Counted from the stretch's first letter, positions 7,558-15,953 are shown. The stretch is 49,729 bases of DNA from Dysgonomonas sp. 521 (GCF_010501055.1 NZ_QVMO01000020.1:1-49729); one strand, 5' to 3'. Made by a program: numbers and translations. The notes: a model not told the origin generated them from the sequence alone.

Positions 7558-7803
7558 ATGGCATATCAAGATTATAGACCAGAATATGAATACCTATGGG
7601 GATTAGGTTTTATTGAAACAGACAATGGGGAAAATCATCCATACGAAAGATGGAACGAACTAAAACTAAATGATAAATTAATATTACACATGGATGCTTT
7701 TTGGGATTTTCAAGTAGAACCCTTTGCAGACGCAAGCTTTATACCTATTTGCTTTTCATGCGATGAAGAATTAGAAGATTTTATTAAAGCATTCAGAAAC
7801 TGA
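7558..7803 (+). CDS. Small acidic hypothetical protein, 81 residues
   Basis: The product starts MAYQDYRPEYEYLWGLGFIE and is unusually rich in Trp, Tyr, Phe, Asp and Glu, including HMDAFWDFQVEPFADASF. It ends in EELEDFIKAFRN. The strongly acidic composition recalls small phage proteins that bind host proteins, some of them DNA mimics, but no family can be named. It lies five bases after the previous gene. Confidence 0.55.
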   Translation: MAYQDYRPEYEYLWGLGFIETDNGENHPYERWNELKLNDKLILHMDAFWDFQVEPFADASFIPICFSCDEELEDFIKAFRN

Positions 7804-7814
7804 TACTACCCATA

Positions 7815-7964
7815 ATGAACGAAACAGAAACAAACATTTATGAAGATTGCGGAAAGGAATTTGACGCAACCGGAGTGCCTGATAACACGCCTTACGCAAT
7901 GTGTTACCAATGCTGGGATGATTACTGTATGGAAAATTTACCAATTGACGGAAAAGAACTTTGA
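7815..7964 (+). CDS. Tiny Cys-containing protein, 49 residues
   Basis: An ATG at 7815 opens a frame ending in TGA at 7962-7964. The product runs from MNETETNIYEDCGKEFDATG to ENLPIDGKEL. Cys12, then Cys30 and Cys33 in a CYQC pair and Cys38 could bind one zinc ion. It fits the 11-base and 3-base gaps to its neighbours, which supports it as a real gene despite its size. Confidence 0.5.
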   Translation: MNETETNIYEDCGKEFDATGVPDNTPYAMCYQCWDDYCMENLPIDGKEL

Positions 7965-7967
7965 AAT

Positions 7968-8375
7968 ATGAATATAGTAACATTTGAGCAAGCAAAGAAA
8001 TTGAACGATTTAGGGTTTACGCAAAGGGTAGAACATACCTATTGCCTGCATCAAAAATCAGGAAATCATAGATTAATGAGTCCTTTTGGAAGAATGGATT
8101 ATAATCAGAATAATAACAGGGACAATTCAGAGAAAGTAGCAGTATATTATTCCGCCCCCACCATTTCCGAAGCCCTGCAATGGATAAGAGATAACAAGGG
8201 TATTTATTGCGGTATTGGTTGTGGATACGATGTAGATAACGAGATCTATTATCATGGCCATTTTTTTACCGACAATCCATATTTCGTTTGTGAGGATATT
8301 TATGAAAACACTTATCCCAAAGCCGAATCCGCTTTACTTGATGCAGTATTAACCTATTTAATAGAGAAGATATGA
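7968..8375 (+). CDS. Hypothetical protein, 135 residues
   Basis: The product begins MNIVTFEQAKKLNDLGF, a helix often seen in small Bacteroidetes phage proteins that are expressed with the early genes. The middle holds VAVYYSAPTISEALQWIRDN, in which SAPTISEALQWIR recalls a recurrent unnamed phage domain. A Gly/Tyr/His-rich part follows (GIGCGYDVD, YYHGHFF). The last four bases overlap the next gene (ATGA at 8372-8375). No enzymatic motif is evident. Confidence 0.6.
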   Translation: MNIVTFEQAKKLNDLGFTQRVEHTYCLHQKSGNHRLMSPFGRMDYNQNNNRDNSEKVAVYYSAPTISEALQWIRDNKGIYCGIGCGYDVDNEIYYHGHFFTDNPYFVCEDIYENTYPKAESALLDAVLTYLIEKI

Positions 8376-9040
8376 ATTTAAACGAATTTACAATAAACAA
8401 AAGCCAATGCGAACTATATAAAATCAGGCATCAATCTGGGATGTATTGGGCTGATATAACACTTGACTATAAAGATAAGACAGGTAGAATACAGATTGCA
8501 TCTGATTACGGCAGTTGGCAAAACTATTGGGGTGCTTGTGGATGCTCTTTTAAAGAGTTCCTGACTAAAATTGATATGTGGTATTTTGCAGGAAAAGTGG
8601 GCGAGAGTGATTGGTTCGATTCAGATGCGACACACAAAAGAATCAAAAAAGATATTATTGAATCAAGACGGGGTAACGATATTTCAGAAGATGAAGCCCG
8701 TGATTTATGGGATGTTGTGAATGATATGTTTATTGATATTTGCGGGAAAGAAAGCTATTGGCATCATGCTTACGATAATGATAAACTTTGGAGATTCTAT
8801 AGAGAACCTTACGCTTATCCTTGTATTACCGATATTTCGCCCCAATTCAAACGATTCTGGAATGAAGCGTGGGTTGTATTTATAAATCAGATAAAAGAAG
8901 AAATTACCGATCTTCAACTTGATTTAGACAACGAAGCAGAATATACTGTCGGTAACAGACGTATGTACAAGAAAGAGATTAAGGGGAAGAAAGAACGAAT
9001 AAAAGAACTCGGTTTCAACTATGACGATCTGATATATTAA
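8372..9040 (+). CDS. Hypothetical protein, 222 residues
   Basis: It is the last gene of the element and is coupled to the previous one by ATGA. The protein is rich in aromatic and acidic residues, for example SDYGSWQNYWGACGCSF and FAGKVGESDWFDSD. A helical C-terminal half ends YKKEIKGKKERIKELGFNYD, probably a coiled coil. I do not recognise a family. It ends 24 bases before a strong terminator, so it is the true end of the transcription unit. Confidence 0.6.
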   Translation: MNLNEFTINKSQCELYKIRHQSGMYWADITLDYKDKTGRIQIASDYGSWQNYWGACGCSFKEFLTKIDMWYFAGKVGESDWFDSDATHKRIKKDIIESRRGNDISEDEARDLWDVVNDMFIDICGKESYWHHAYDNDKLWRFYREPYAYPCITDISPQFKRFWNEAWVVFINQIKEEITDLQLDLDNEAEYTVGNRRMYKKEIKGKKERIKELGFNYDDLIY

Positions 9041-9063
9041 CTATTTTATTTTTTATAACATGG

Positions 9064-9091
9064 AAGACTACAGTTTTTGTAGTCTTTTTTT
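9064..9091 (+). terminator. Rho-independent terminator of the element's early operon
   Basis: AGACTACA at 9065-9072 pairs perfectly with TGTAGTCT at 9078-9085 around a 5-base loop, followed by a run of seven T. It closes the rightward gene set that ends at 9040. Confidence 0.85.
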
Positions 9092-9099
9092 ATTGAAAA

Positions 9100-9121
9100 G
9101 TTCACAACAAAGTTTACAACA
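9100..9121 (+). repeat. Direct repeat pair near the probable element boundary
   Basis: GTTCACAACA at 9100-9109 and GTTTACAACA at 9112-9121 differ at one base and start 12 bp apart. They lie between the element's terminator and the tRNA-Leu 3' end. Such short repeats beside a tRNA often bind a recombinase. The role is inferred. Confidence 0.35.
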
Positions 9122-9163
9122 TTTCTAAAACACAAAAGAGCCTCAATTCCTTGAAACCCTTTG

Positions 9164-9247
9164 TGCGCACGGCGAGACTCGAACTCGCACATCCATACGG
9201 AAACTACCCCCTCAAAGTAGCGTGTCTACCAATTTCACCACGTGCGC
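9164..9247 (-). tRNA. tRNA-Leu (anticodon GAG)
   Basis: The 84-base gene has an acceptor stem GCGCACG/CGTGCGC, discriminator A and no encoded CCA. The anticodon stem-loop has the loop TTGAGGG, placing GAG at the anticodon. The long variable arm is typical of leucine tRNA, and GTTCGAGTC is in the T loop. Its 3' end faces the mobile element, a common integration position. Confidence 0.93.
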
Positions 9248-9286
9248 ATGGTTTTAAACAAAAAATGTGACCTCCTGTCACATTTG

Positions 9287-9359
<73 letters not shown>

Positions 9360-9370
9360 AATTGAGAGTG

Positions 9371-9378
9371 CAAATATA
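9371..9378 (-). promoter_or_regulatory. Promoter -7 box for the tRNA pair
   Basis: The minus strand reads TATATTTG here, 11 bases before tRNA-Gly, matching the Bacteroidetes TAnnTTTG -7 element. Confidence 0.6.
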
Positions 9379-9462
9379 TAGGCTATTTTTATTTTTTCAA
9401 AATTTCTTCCTGTCTTTTTTAACCTAAAATTATTATTTACTCTATTTTTCTGTCTAAAAAGC

Positions 9463-9498
9463 AAAGAAGTCTCTAAAAATAACTCTAGAGACTTCTTT
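9463..9498 (-). terminator. Terminator after korB
   Basis: Arms 9463-9475 and 9486-9498 form a perfect 13-bp stem with a 10-base loop. On the minus strand the stem is followed by GC and five T, ending the korAB transcript 19 bases after the korB stop. The plus strand also has TTT after the stem, so it may work in both directions. Confidence 0.8.
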
Positions 9499-9516
9499 TA
9501 TTTCAATGATTACGGG

Positions 9517-10551
9517 TTATTTTACTTCCCATACATCCTGTTTCATCAGATAATCTTTAAGCTTACGAACCGGATTCTTTTCCTGAACTTCCTTTATTTG
9601 CTCTGCAACACCCCTGTCGTAAGTAGGGCCTTTTGCATCACGGATAACGCCTAAAGCGAGAGGTAAACCGTTTTCGGGAGACATCAGTCCCAGCTTCATG
9701 TGTAATGTGTTATCTTTGGTCGTAGCATCATGTACCAATACGTCATCGATAGTATAGCCGTTCTGGCCGATTATCACATCTTTTATCTGCCAGCCATCTA
9801 TAACAAGCCCCTTGTCTTTATTCGCCCCGAAAAGCATTTTCTCGCCATGCTTAAGCAAAATGGTGCGTTCTGCTCTCCATGCTTTGTCTACGATGTTATC
9901 GTGGATGGCGTCGTTAAATATCACACAGTTTTGCAGTACTTCTACTACAGATGTACCCGCGTGCTTAGCCGCAAGGGTGAGTATCTCCGTCGTATTAGCC
10001 AAATCGACATCGATACAACGCGCGAAGAAAGTACCCCGTGCGCCCAATGCCAGTTCTACCGGATGGAACGGGTCTTCCACAGTTCCATAAGGAGAAGATT
10101 TAGAAACAAATCCCCTGTCCGATGTTGGGGAGAACTGTCCTTTGGTCAGTCCGTATATTTTATTATTCAGTAGCAGAATGTTAATATCCACATTACGGCG
10201 TACCGCATGTATAAAGTGATTACCCCCAATAGCCAGACAGTCTCCATCGCCGGTTGCCAGCCATACCGACAATTCGGGCTTCGCGGTTTTTACCCCTGTG
10301 GCTATTGCGGCGCCACGCCCATGAATAGTATGGAACCCGTATGTGTTCATATAATATGGCAGACGGGACGAACAACCGATACCCGATATCACTGCCGTCA
10401 TGTGAGGTTCTATATCCAGCTCGGCCATTGCCTTGTGTAAGCAATTGAGAAGAGCATGATCTCCACATCCCGGACACCAACGCACATACTGATCGCTCTT
10501 ATAGTCTTTTGACTGATGGGATGAAGCCATCTTTAAATTTACGTCTATCAT
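9517..10551 (-). CDS. korB: 2-oxoglutarate (2-oxoacid):ferredoxin oxidoreductase, beta subunit
   Basis: This cytoplasmic subunit binds thiamine pyrophosphate and an iron-sulfur cluster. CPGCGDH (Cys26, Cys29) and GIGCSS (Cys60) supply cluster ligands, and GDGD at residues 101-104 starts the TPP-Mg motif that continues to NHFIHAVRRN. With KorA it oxidatively decarboxylates 2-oxoglutarate (or runs the reverse reaction with reduced ferredoxin) in the incomplete TCA cycle of Bacteroidales. The gene starts four bases after the korA stop. A GGAGAG sequence seven bases before the first ATG supports the start at 10551 over an internal Met. The 344-residue length is normal. The substrate could be another 2-oxoacid; 2-oxoglutarate is the usual annotation for this fused type. 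Confidence 0.88.
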   Translation of the reverse strand: MIDVNLKMASSHQSKDYKSDQYVRWCPGCGDHALLNCLHKAMAELDIEPHMTAVISGIGCSSRLPYYMNTYGFHTIHGRGAAIATGVKTAKPELSVWLATGDGDCLAIGGNHFIHAVRRNVDINILLLNNKIYGLTKGQFSPTSDRGFVSKSSPYGTVEDPFHPVELALGARGTFFARCIDVDLANTTEILTLAAKHAGTSVVEVLQNCVIFNDAIHDNIVDKAWRAERTILLKHGEKMLFGANKDKGLVIDGWQIKDVIIGQNGYTIDDVLVHDATTKDNTLHMKLGLMSPENGLPLALGVIRDAKGPTYDRGVAEQIKEVQEKNPVRKLKDYLMKQDVWEVK

Positions 10552-10555
10552 AATT

Positions 10556-12403
10556 TTACTCTCCTAACTTCTTTGTAAATGCATCTATTAATTCAGAAAC
10601 GGCGAAAGGTTGCCCTTCAACCTTGTTGTAACAGGAAACTTGTAATCCCGGAACTTTTTCCATCAGATAACCTGCAAGCTGCCCATTGTTAAGCTCGGCT
10701 ACAATTATCTTCTTAAACTTCCTGAGTAGAGATTCCGTATTCTTAGGCAACGGACTGATAAAGCGGAAATGCGCCAGAGCAACTTTATCCCCGGCTGCGT
10801 TCATTTTTTCCACAGCTTCGCGCAGATGCCCGTAGGTGCCACCCCAGCCTACAACCAGTAAGTCAGCGTCTTCGCCTCCGACCAGTTCGAGTTGAGGGAT
10901 TACATCTGCTACTTTATCTACTTTGGCCTGACGTACATCGGTCATCTTTTGATGATTGTCGGCATCTGTGGATATAGCTCCTGTGTTAAAGTCTTTTTCG
11001 AGACCTCCTATACGATGTGTATAGCCTTCCAGTCCGGCTTCTGCCCAATAACGAACCATTGTTTCGTCATCGCGTAAAGCGCTGCACCACTCATTTCCTT
11101 TATATTGCGTTACATCATGCGGCACGATTGGCGGATATTTATCCAGATCGGGTATGCGCCATGCTGACGAGCCGTTTGCGATATAACCGTCAGTTAATAG
11201 TACAACAGGCATAATATGCTCCAGGGCGATCTTGGATGCCCAATATGCCATATCGAAACAGTCTGTAGGGCTTGCAGCGGCTAAAACCACAATTGGGCTT
11301 TCCCCGTTACGTCCGTACAATGCCTGACGTAGGTCAGTCTGTTCTGTTTTAGTAGGTAATCCTGTAGAAGGGCCTCCGCGCTGTACGTCGATGACAACGA
11401 GCGGCAATTCGGCCATTACAGCCAGACCGATGGCTTCACTCTTCAGTGCCAGACCCGGCCCCGATGTAGATGTCGCTGCCAGGCTTCCGGCAAAACTGGC
11501 ACCGATAGCCGTACAAACGCCTGCAATCTCATCTTCAACCTGAATGGCCTTGACCCCGAGTTGCTTAAATTTTACCAGTTCATGCAAAATATCGGTAGCG
11601 GGCGTAATCGGATAAGAACCTAGAAACAGCGGTTTCCCTGAATTTTCCGAAGCAGCGATTAAGCCGTAAGCTGTCGCCGTGTTACCATTCACATCTATAT
11701 AAAAGCCTTTATCAACATTTACGGTTTCTACCCGGTACGACGATATAGACATGTCTGTATTATGACCATAATTAAATCCGTCTGCCAATACTTTCAGATT
11801 GGCTTCTACCAGAACGGGTTTCTTCGCAAACTTAGCGGAGAGCATGTGGTTGGCAACGTCGAGCGGACGGTTAAACAACCAGCATACAAGCCCTAGTGCA
11901 AACATATTCTTACTACGGATACGGGATTTCATATCCATCTCCATCCCTTCGAGGCTACTTTTTGTCAGCGATGTTATGGGCACAGACATTATCTGTTGGG
12001 TAGTAAGTCCCAGTTCTTTGAATGGGTCTTCTGTGGCAAACAAGGCTTTTTCCAAATCCCGTTTTTGGAAAGAGTCACTATCTACAATTATTACCGAATC
12101 TTTTTTTAAGGATTTTGCATTTACTTTCAGTGCAGCCGGGTTCATCGCGACCAAAACATCCGATTTGTCCCCCGAGTTATAGATTTGGTTACCTAAATGT
12201 ACCTGAAACCCTGATACGCCAGAAAGGGTGCCTTGAGGAGCACGGATTTCGGCCGGAAAATCAGGGAACGTAGATATTTGGTTCCCAAAGATTGCGGAAA
12301 GGTTGGAAAAGATGGTTCCGGTTAACTGCATACCATCTCCCGAATCGCCAGAAAAACGTACGACTATGTCTTTTACGTCTTTAATTTTTACTGTGTTTTG
12401 CAT
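10556..12403 (-). CDS. korA: 2-oxoglutarate:ferredoxin oxidoreductase, fused gamma-alpha subunit
   Basis: The 615-residue protein joins a gamma domain (about residues 1-190, with RFSGDSGDGMQLTG and FPDFPAEIRAP) to an alpha pyruvate-ferredoxin-oxidoreductase-like domain (about 215-615). The alpha part has LGSYPITPATDIL, a conserved SGPGLALKSEAIGLAVM and VQRGGPSTGLPTKTEQTDL. It forms the substrate and CoA pocket with KorB. The fused form is usual in Bacteroidetes. It is the first gene of the korAB operon, and its product acts in the cytoplasm. A CAAAGGAA sequence at 12445-12452 (TTCCTTTG on the minus strand) is a poor match to the -7 element and might be the promoter. Confidence 0.88.
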   Translation of the reverse strand: MQNTVKIKDVKDIVVRFSGDSGDGMQLTGTIFSNLSAIFGNQISTFPDFPAEIRAPQGTLSGVSGFQVHLGNQIYNSGDKSDVLVAMNPAALKVNAKSLKKDSVIIVDSDSFQKRDLEKALFATEDPFKELGLTTQQIMSVPITSLTKSSLEGMEMDMKSRIRSKNMFALGLVCWLFNRPLDVANHMLSAKFAKKPVLVEANLKVLADGFNYGHNTDMSISSYRVETVNVDKGFYIDVNGNTATAYGLIAASENSGKPLFLGSYPITPATDILHELVKFKQLGVKAIQVEDEIAGVCTAIGASFAGSLAATSTSGPGLALKSEAIGLAVMAELPLVVIDVQRGGPSTGLPTKTEQTDLRQALYGRNGESPIVVLAAASPTDCFDMAYWASKIALEHIMPVVLLTDGYIANGSSAWRIPDLDKYPPIVPHDVTQYKGNEWCSALRDDETMVRYWAEAGLEGYTHRIGGLEKDFNTGAISTDADNHQKMTDVRQAKVDKVADVIPQLELVGGEDADLLVVGWGGTYGHLREAVEKMNAAGDKVALAHFRFISPLPKNTESLLRKFKKIIVAELNNGQLAGYLMEKVPGLQVSCYNKVEGQPFAVSELIDAFTKKLGE

Positions 12404-12537
12404 TGCTAATATTTAAATGACGGATCGTATTTTAAATCATTGAACAAAGGAAAAAAAGTATTCATGAATAAACAAACTTATTTAGACAAAAATATCAAAA
12501 TAAGTAATTCAAAATATTTAGACACAAAATAAGTAAC

Positions 12538-12593
12538 TGTCGAAAACAAATAAAAAACTGTTACCTTTGAGTTACTTTTTTCACCTTTGGGTC
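12538..12593 (+). repeat. GTTACYTTT-containing intergenic repeat, copy 1
   Basis: AACAAATAAAAAACTG is followed by GTTACCTTTG, AGTTACTTTT and CACCTTTG. Nearly the same block lies at 15003-15050. It contains -7-like boxes and could be a promoter with repeated sites. The rest of the 12404-12598 gap holds only the presumed korA promoter region. Confidence 0.5.
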
Positions 12594-12598
12594 AATAA

Positions 12599-12805
12599 TA
12601 CGAATCAGGGGTTGAAAGATACAGTAGCTTATTCTCCAGAAGGGATTGAAGGTGGATAACCACGGGTAAAACCTGTGGAAGGGACTGACTGAAAAATATG
12701 TCTCAGTAGGAGGCTAATACAAAAACCAGCCCCATTCGCCTCCTACGGAGACGGTCTATTACTTTCCGCTTTCTCCACGGGTTTTACCTGTGATTATGCA
12801 TATCA
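12599..12805. repeat. Nested palindromic repeat element, copy 1 (right end degenerate)
   Basis: Starts with ACGAATCAGGGGTT, a decayed form of the GCGAATCAAGGGTT end seen in the copies at 16845 and 30236. The inner arms GTCTCAGTAGGAGGC (12700-12714) and GCCTCCTACGGAGAC (12738-12752) pair, and outer arms at 12661-12678 and 12775-12792 also pair. Much of it matches the 30236 copy. No coding capacity is seen. Together with the preceding repeat it fills the gap before the lipoprotein gene. Confidence 0.75.
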
Positions 12806-12842
12806 GGCAAAAGAACAACAAGGATACTAAAATTTTAATATT

Positions 12843-14360
12843 ATGAAAAACAGTTCACCTTTTCTTAAGTTATTCGCTTTTATCGGACTGAGTATTTTAT
12901 TATTAGCATGTACCAAGCCAACAGACAAAGGGCTTCCTATACCTGTCATAGAAGCCGGAACTGCTAAATTGTCCGGAAAGATAGTAGGTTACAAAATTGA
13001 TAGTACTGCCTTTACTGTAGCAGTTCCACAACCTATAACTTTAGACTTTTTCAGACAAGAACTAAAAATAGCGGGTGACGGTAGTTTTTCGATAGAAATT
13101 CCCATAGAAACAAATCCTGCAATAGGTTTTTTACATGATTCATATTCAGCTAAAGGATTTACTATAAATTTTGAAGCTAATAAAGAAACAAAAATAATTA
13201 TTGATAATGATTCTATCACTGTCGTTTCAGGGCCTGATTTTTATACAGAAAATAATATACACACACAAGAGGCTATGGTAAAAGCTGGGCAATTAGGAGC
13301 AAAATATGATCTTCTTACAAAAGCGGTCTTTGACAGTTGCCTTGAGAATCCCCAGAAATACCTTCCTATAAATCAGTATGACCTGGACAAAAGACTTGAT
13401 ATATTTCGTAAAGATTCTTTATTATCAGAACAGAGCAAAATATTTCTTACCTATTACCTGAAATCTATGCATATAAGCAACGCGCTTCAATTCACGGAAG
13501 AGATGGATATGATATTCATAAATATAAAAGAAAAGGATGATACAACAATCATTAAAGTAAAGGAACCGGATTTACCATATTATACCTTTATGAAAGAGTA
13601 TGATTTGGGAAACCCTTACTATTTGTATAGTGAAGTCTATGGGAGGGTATTTCAAACCATGCTTCGGAATGAAACATTTAATATTCCGGAAATAAAAGAA
13701 ACGCCTATAAAAGAATGGGCTGCAAGCGTTAAACATACAATGGCTGATTTGGTAGGAACCGATACAGGGTTGTTCTACGATATGGCAATCGCGCAAGCCT
13801 ATATGCGACAGTTATCATATCAAGTGAAACCATTATCAGACAAACAAATACAAAACATAAAGGATTATTGGGGGAATACCGGATTGGCGCAAGTTATTCT
13901 TCGGAAAAATGAAGAAATAGTTAAAATAGCGACATCCAAAGGAAAATCTATATTAAATGAAACACCTGCTGTTGCCAAAGAGAAACTAATGGAAGCCATT
14001 ATCGATAAATATAAAGGGAAAGTTGTTATGGTCGATTTCTGGGCTACATGGTGTGGTCCTTGCCTTAATGCGATGAGAGAGATATTACCCCTTAAAGAAG
14101 AACTGAAAGGTAAAGATGTCGTTTTTGTGTACATTAGCAATACTTCATCTCCGGCTAAGTTATGGCAAGAAAGAGCCGAAGGAATAGGTGGTGAACATTA
14201 TTATCTGACAGGTGAGGAATGGGATTATATTTCTGATAATCTAAATATTGAAGGGATACCCGCTTATCTACTCTATGATAAAAACGGAGTAATGAAATAC
14301 CAAACAATAGGTTATCTCGGAACAGAAATATTAAAAGAGAAGATCGAAGAATTATTCTAA
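12843..14360 (+). CDS. Lipoprotein with C-terminal TlpA/ResA-type thioredoxin domain
   Basis: A lipoprotein signal is seen: MKNSSPF, a hydrophobic stretch, then LLLACTKP with the lipobox Cys near residue 21. The N-terminal half resembles the DUF4369-like beta domain that precedes thioredoxins in Bacteroidetes. The C-terminal 130 residues are a thioredoxin fold with FWATWCGPCLNAM near residues 400-411; the two Cys are the redox pair. A cis-Pro occurs in IEGIPAYLL. Such proteins are anchored in the periplasm and act as thiol-disulfide reductases for c-type cytochromes or damaged proteins. The substrate is unknown. It stands alone between two repeat-filled gaps. Confidence 0.82.
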   Translation: MKNSSPFLKLFAFIGLSILLLACTKPTDKGLPIPVIEAGTAKLSGKIVGYKIDSTAFTVAVPQPITLDFFRQELKIAGDGSFSIEIPIETNPAIGFLHDSYSAKGFTINFEANKETKIIIDNDSITVVSGPDFYTENNIHTQEAMVKAGQLGAKYDLLTKAVFDSCLENPQKYLPINQYDLDKRLDIFRKDSLLSEQSKIFLTYYLKSMHISNALQFTEEMDMIFINIKEKDDTTIIKVKEPDLPYYTFMKEYDLGNPYYLYSEVYGRVFQTMLRNETFNIPEIKETPIKEWAASVKHTMADLVGTDTGLFYDMAIAQAYMRQLSYQVKPLSDKQIQNIKDYWGNTGLAQVILRKNEEIVKIATSKGKSILNETPAVAKEKLMEAIIDKYKGKVVMVDFWATWCGPCLNAMREILPLKEELKGKDVVFVYISNTSSPAKLWQERAEGIGGEHYYLTGEEWDYISDNLNIEGIPAYLLYDKNGVMKYQTIGYLGTEILKEKIEELF

Positions 14361-14552
14361 GTAACTGTTAGGAAATTTCACGAATTCTTTTTCATAAGAG
14401 AAAGGTTAAGAGTTCTTCGTTCATTTTTAGCTTGTTTTCGGCTAATTTTCTCTTTCACTCAGCTCAAGTAGCCCGCTACTATCGCTTCGTGGAAATAAAA
14501 ATTATCTCAAAAACAATTCTAAAAATCAGAACGAGAAATTTCCTAACGGTTA
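14361..14552. repeat. MITE-like element 1, inverted ends GTAAC(T/C)GTTAGGAAATTTC
   Basis: Left end 14361-14379 and right end 14534-14552 are inverted copies with one mismatch, giving a 192-bp element. Its inside (around 14415-14495) is homologous, in inverted orientation, to the inside of the element at 14780-14966, including AGCCCGCTA. No transposase is encoded. It starts directly after the lipoprotein stop codon. Confidence 0.7.
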
Positions 14553-14559
14553 CTAAGAG

Positions 14560-14779
14560 TCTGTTTAAATTTTATGGCAAATCTTTTTTATAGCTATTTT
14601 TAGATGGATTTTATCATTTTTGCTAGCCGAACCAACGGTCAGCGGAGCTAATTAGCGGGCCAAACCAAGAGTAAAAAGGGAATTGAAAATCGGCGGAGCC
14701 AAATAGACGCTAAAAATAGCATAAAAAAATTGCTAAGAACTATTGACCTGAACCTGTTATAAAAATTTTCGCTAAAATT
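14560..14779. repeat. MITE-like fragment between two inverted-repeat elements
   Basis: The left end has TGTTTAAATTTTAT, an end sequence of the same family. From about 14652 to 14779 it matches, in inverted orientation, the copy at 38945-39086 over about 130 bp with few changes. The right end is cut by the element beginning at 14780. Confidence 0.65.
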
Positions 14780-14966
14780 AAGAAACTGTTTAAATTTTAT
14801 TCGTTCCAATTTTTAGAGATGTTTTAGAGATGTTTTTTTCTTTCTTGAAACGATAATAGCGGGCTATTTGAGTTGAGAGAAAGGAAAAAAAGAGCCAAAA
14901 ACAGACTAAAAATGAACGAAGAAAAAGATATAATAAAATATTCGTATAAAATTTAAACAGTTTCTT
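14780..14966. repeat. MITE-like element 2 with perfect 21-bp inverted ends
   Basis: Ends at 14780-14800 and 14946-14966 are exact reverse complements of 21 bases, beginning AAGAAACTGTTTAAATT. The 187-bp element carries no gene. It is a non-autonomous transposon candidate. From 14967 to 15074 only the promoter repeat of the next gene is seen. Confidence 0.75.
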
Positions 14967-15002
14967 AAACAGGCTCTAAACATGTGGGAAAAAGTAACAG
15001 GT

Positions 15003-15050
15003 AAAAACAAATAAAAAACTGAGTTACTTTTGTTACCTTTGTTACTTTTT
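15003..15050 (+). promoter_or_regulatory. Tandem GTTACYTTT repeat with -7 boxes before a glycosyltransferase gene
   Basis: GTTACTTTT, GTTACCTTT and GTTACTTTT follow each other at 15023-15050, preceded by AACAAATAAAAAACTG. They contain two good -7 boxes, TACTTTTG at 15025-15032 and TACCTTTG at 15034-15041. The next ATG is at 15075. An inverted AAAAGTAAC lies at about 14990-14998. Confidence 0.5.
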
Positions 15051-15074
15051 AGTAAAAAAAGAGAAACCACACGA

Positions 15075-15953
15075 ATGACTGATAAACAAAATATAATGGT
15101 ATCCGTTTCCATGATTACCTATAATCATGAGAAGTTTATAGCGGAAGCCATAGAAGGCGTTGTTATGCAGAAAACCGATTTCCCGTTCGAGCTTGTCATC
15201 GGGGAAGATTGTAGTACGGACAATACCCGCGCCATTTGTATCGAATATCAGAAAAAGTATCCGGATATTATAACGCTCAGGCTACCTGAAACGAATCAGG
15301 GCATGATGCTCAACTGGATAAACAATATAAGCAGTGGCAGGGGAAAGTATATCGCCCTGTGCGACGGAGACGATTACTGGACAGACCCGTATAAACTGCA
15401 AAAGCAGGTAGACTTTATGGAGGCGAATCTCGATTTTGCCATGTGTTCGCATAAAGTGCATACACTGATGTGCGGACATCTGGACGAAAATATTGAAATG
15501 GAACGGGATATACTCACTACGGAAGACCTGATCCGTAAGGACTGGGGCTTGCTTACTGCCTCTATCTTTTTCCGTAAAGACGCGCACAAAACACCCAACT
15601 GGTATTATACGGTAAAGAATGGGGATTTTGCCCTGCAACTGATTGTATCCCTGTCAGGTAAAATTAAGTTCCTGCCTGAATATATGGCAGTTTACAGGCA
15701 ACATCTGGGCGGAATGTCATCTACATTGAAGCCCCTGAACCAAACGGCATGGATGGTATACTTATTGCATGAATTTGATAAATATACAACCCGTAAATAC
15801 AGAAAGGCTATAATAGAACGCATAAAGAGAATGTATAAAGTACAAATCTACTATGCAAAAGGGTATAGCCTGCGAAAAGCCGCTGTAGTATTGGCCTTGT
15901 ATCAGAAACTGGCATTCATAAAACCGTTCTTAATAGAATCAAGACGAAAATGA
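15075..15953 (+). CDS. Family 2 glycosyltransferase
   Basis: The ATG at 15075 gives MTDKQNIMVSVSMITYNHEK, the normal GT2 start; an upstream TTG at 15030 lies inside a -7 box and is rejected. The GT-A fold shows in VSMITYNHEKFIAEAIEGV, GEDCSTDNT and the DxD-type ALCDGDDYW, which binds the nucleotide-sugar and metal. The C-terminal part has MAVYRQHLGGMS. The 292-residue length is normal. Likely a cytoplasmic enzyme adding a sugar to a surface polysaccharide or glycan; the acceptor is unknown. A second GT2 gene follows after 63 bases. Confidence 0.85.
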   Translation: MTDKQNIMVSVSMITYNHEKFIAEAIEGVVMQKTDFPFELVIGEDCSTDNTRAICIEYQKKYPDIITLRLPETNQGMMLNWINNISSGRGKYIALCDGDDYWTDPYKLQKQVDFMEANLDFAMCSHKVHTLMCGHLDENIEMERDILTTEDLIRKDWGLLTASIFFRKDAHKTPNWYYTVKNGDFALQLIVSLSGKIKFLPEYMAVYRQHLGGMSSTLKPLNQTAWMVYLLHEFDKYTTRKYRKAIIERIKRMYKVQIYYAKGYSLRKAAVVLALYQKLAFIKPFLIESRRK

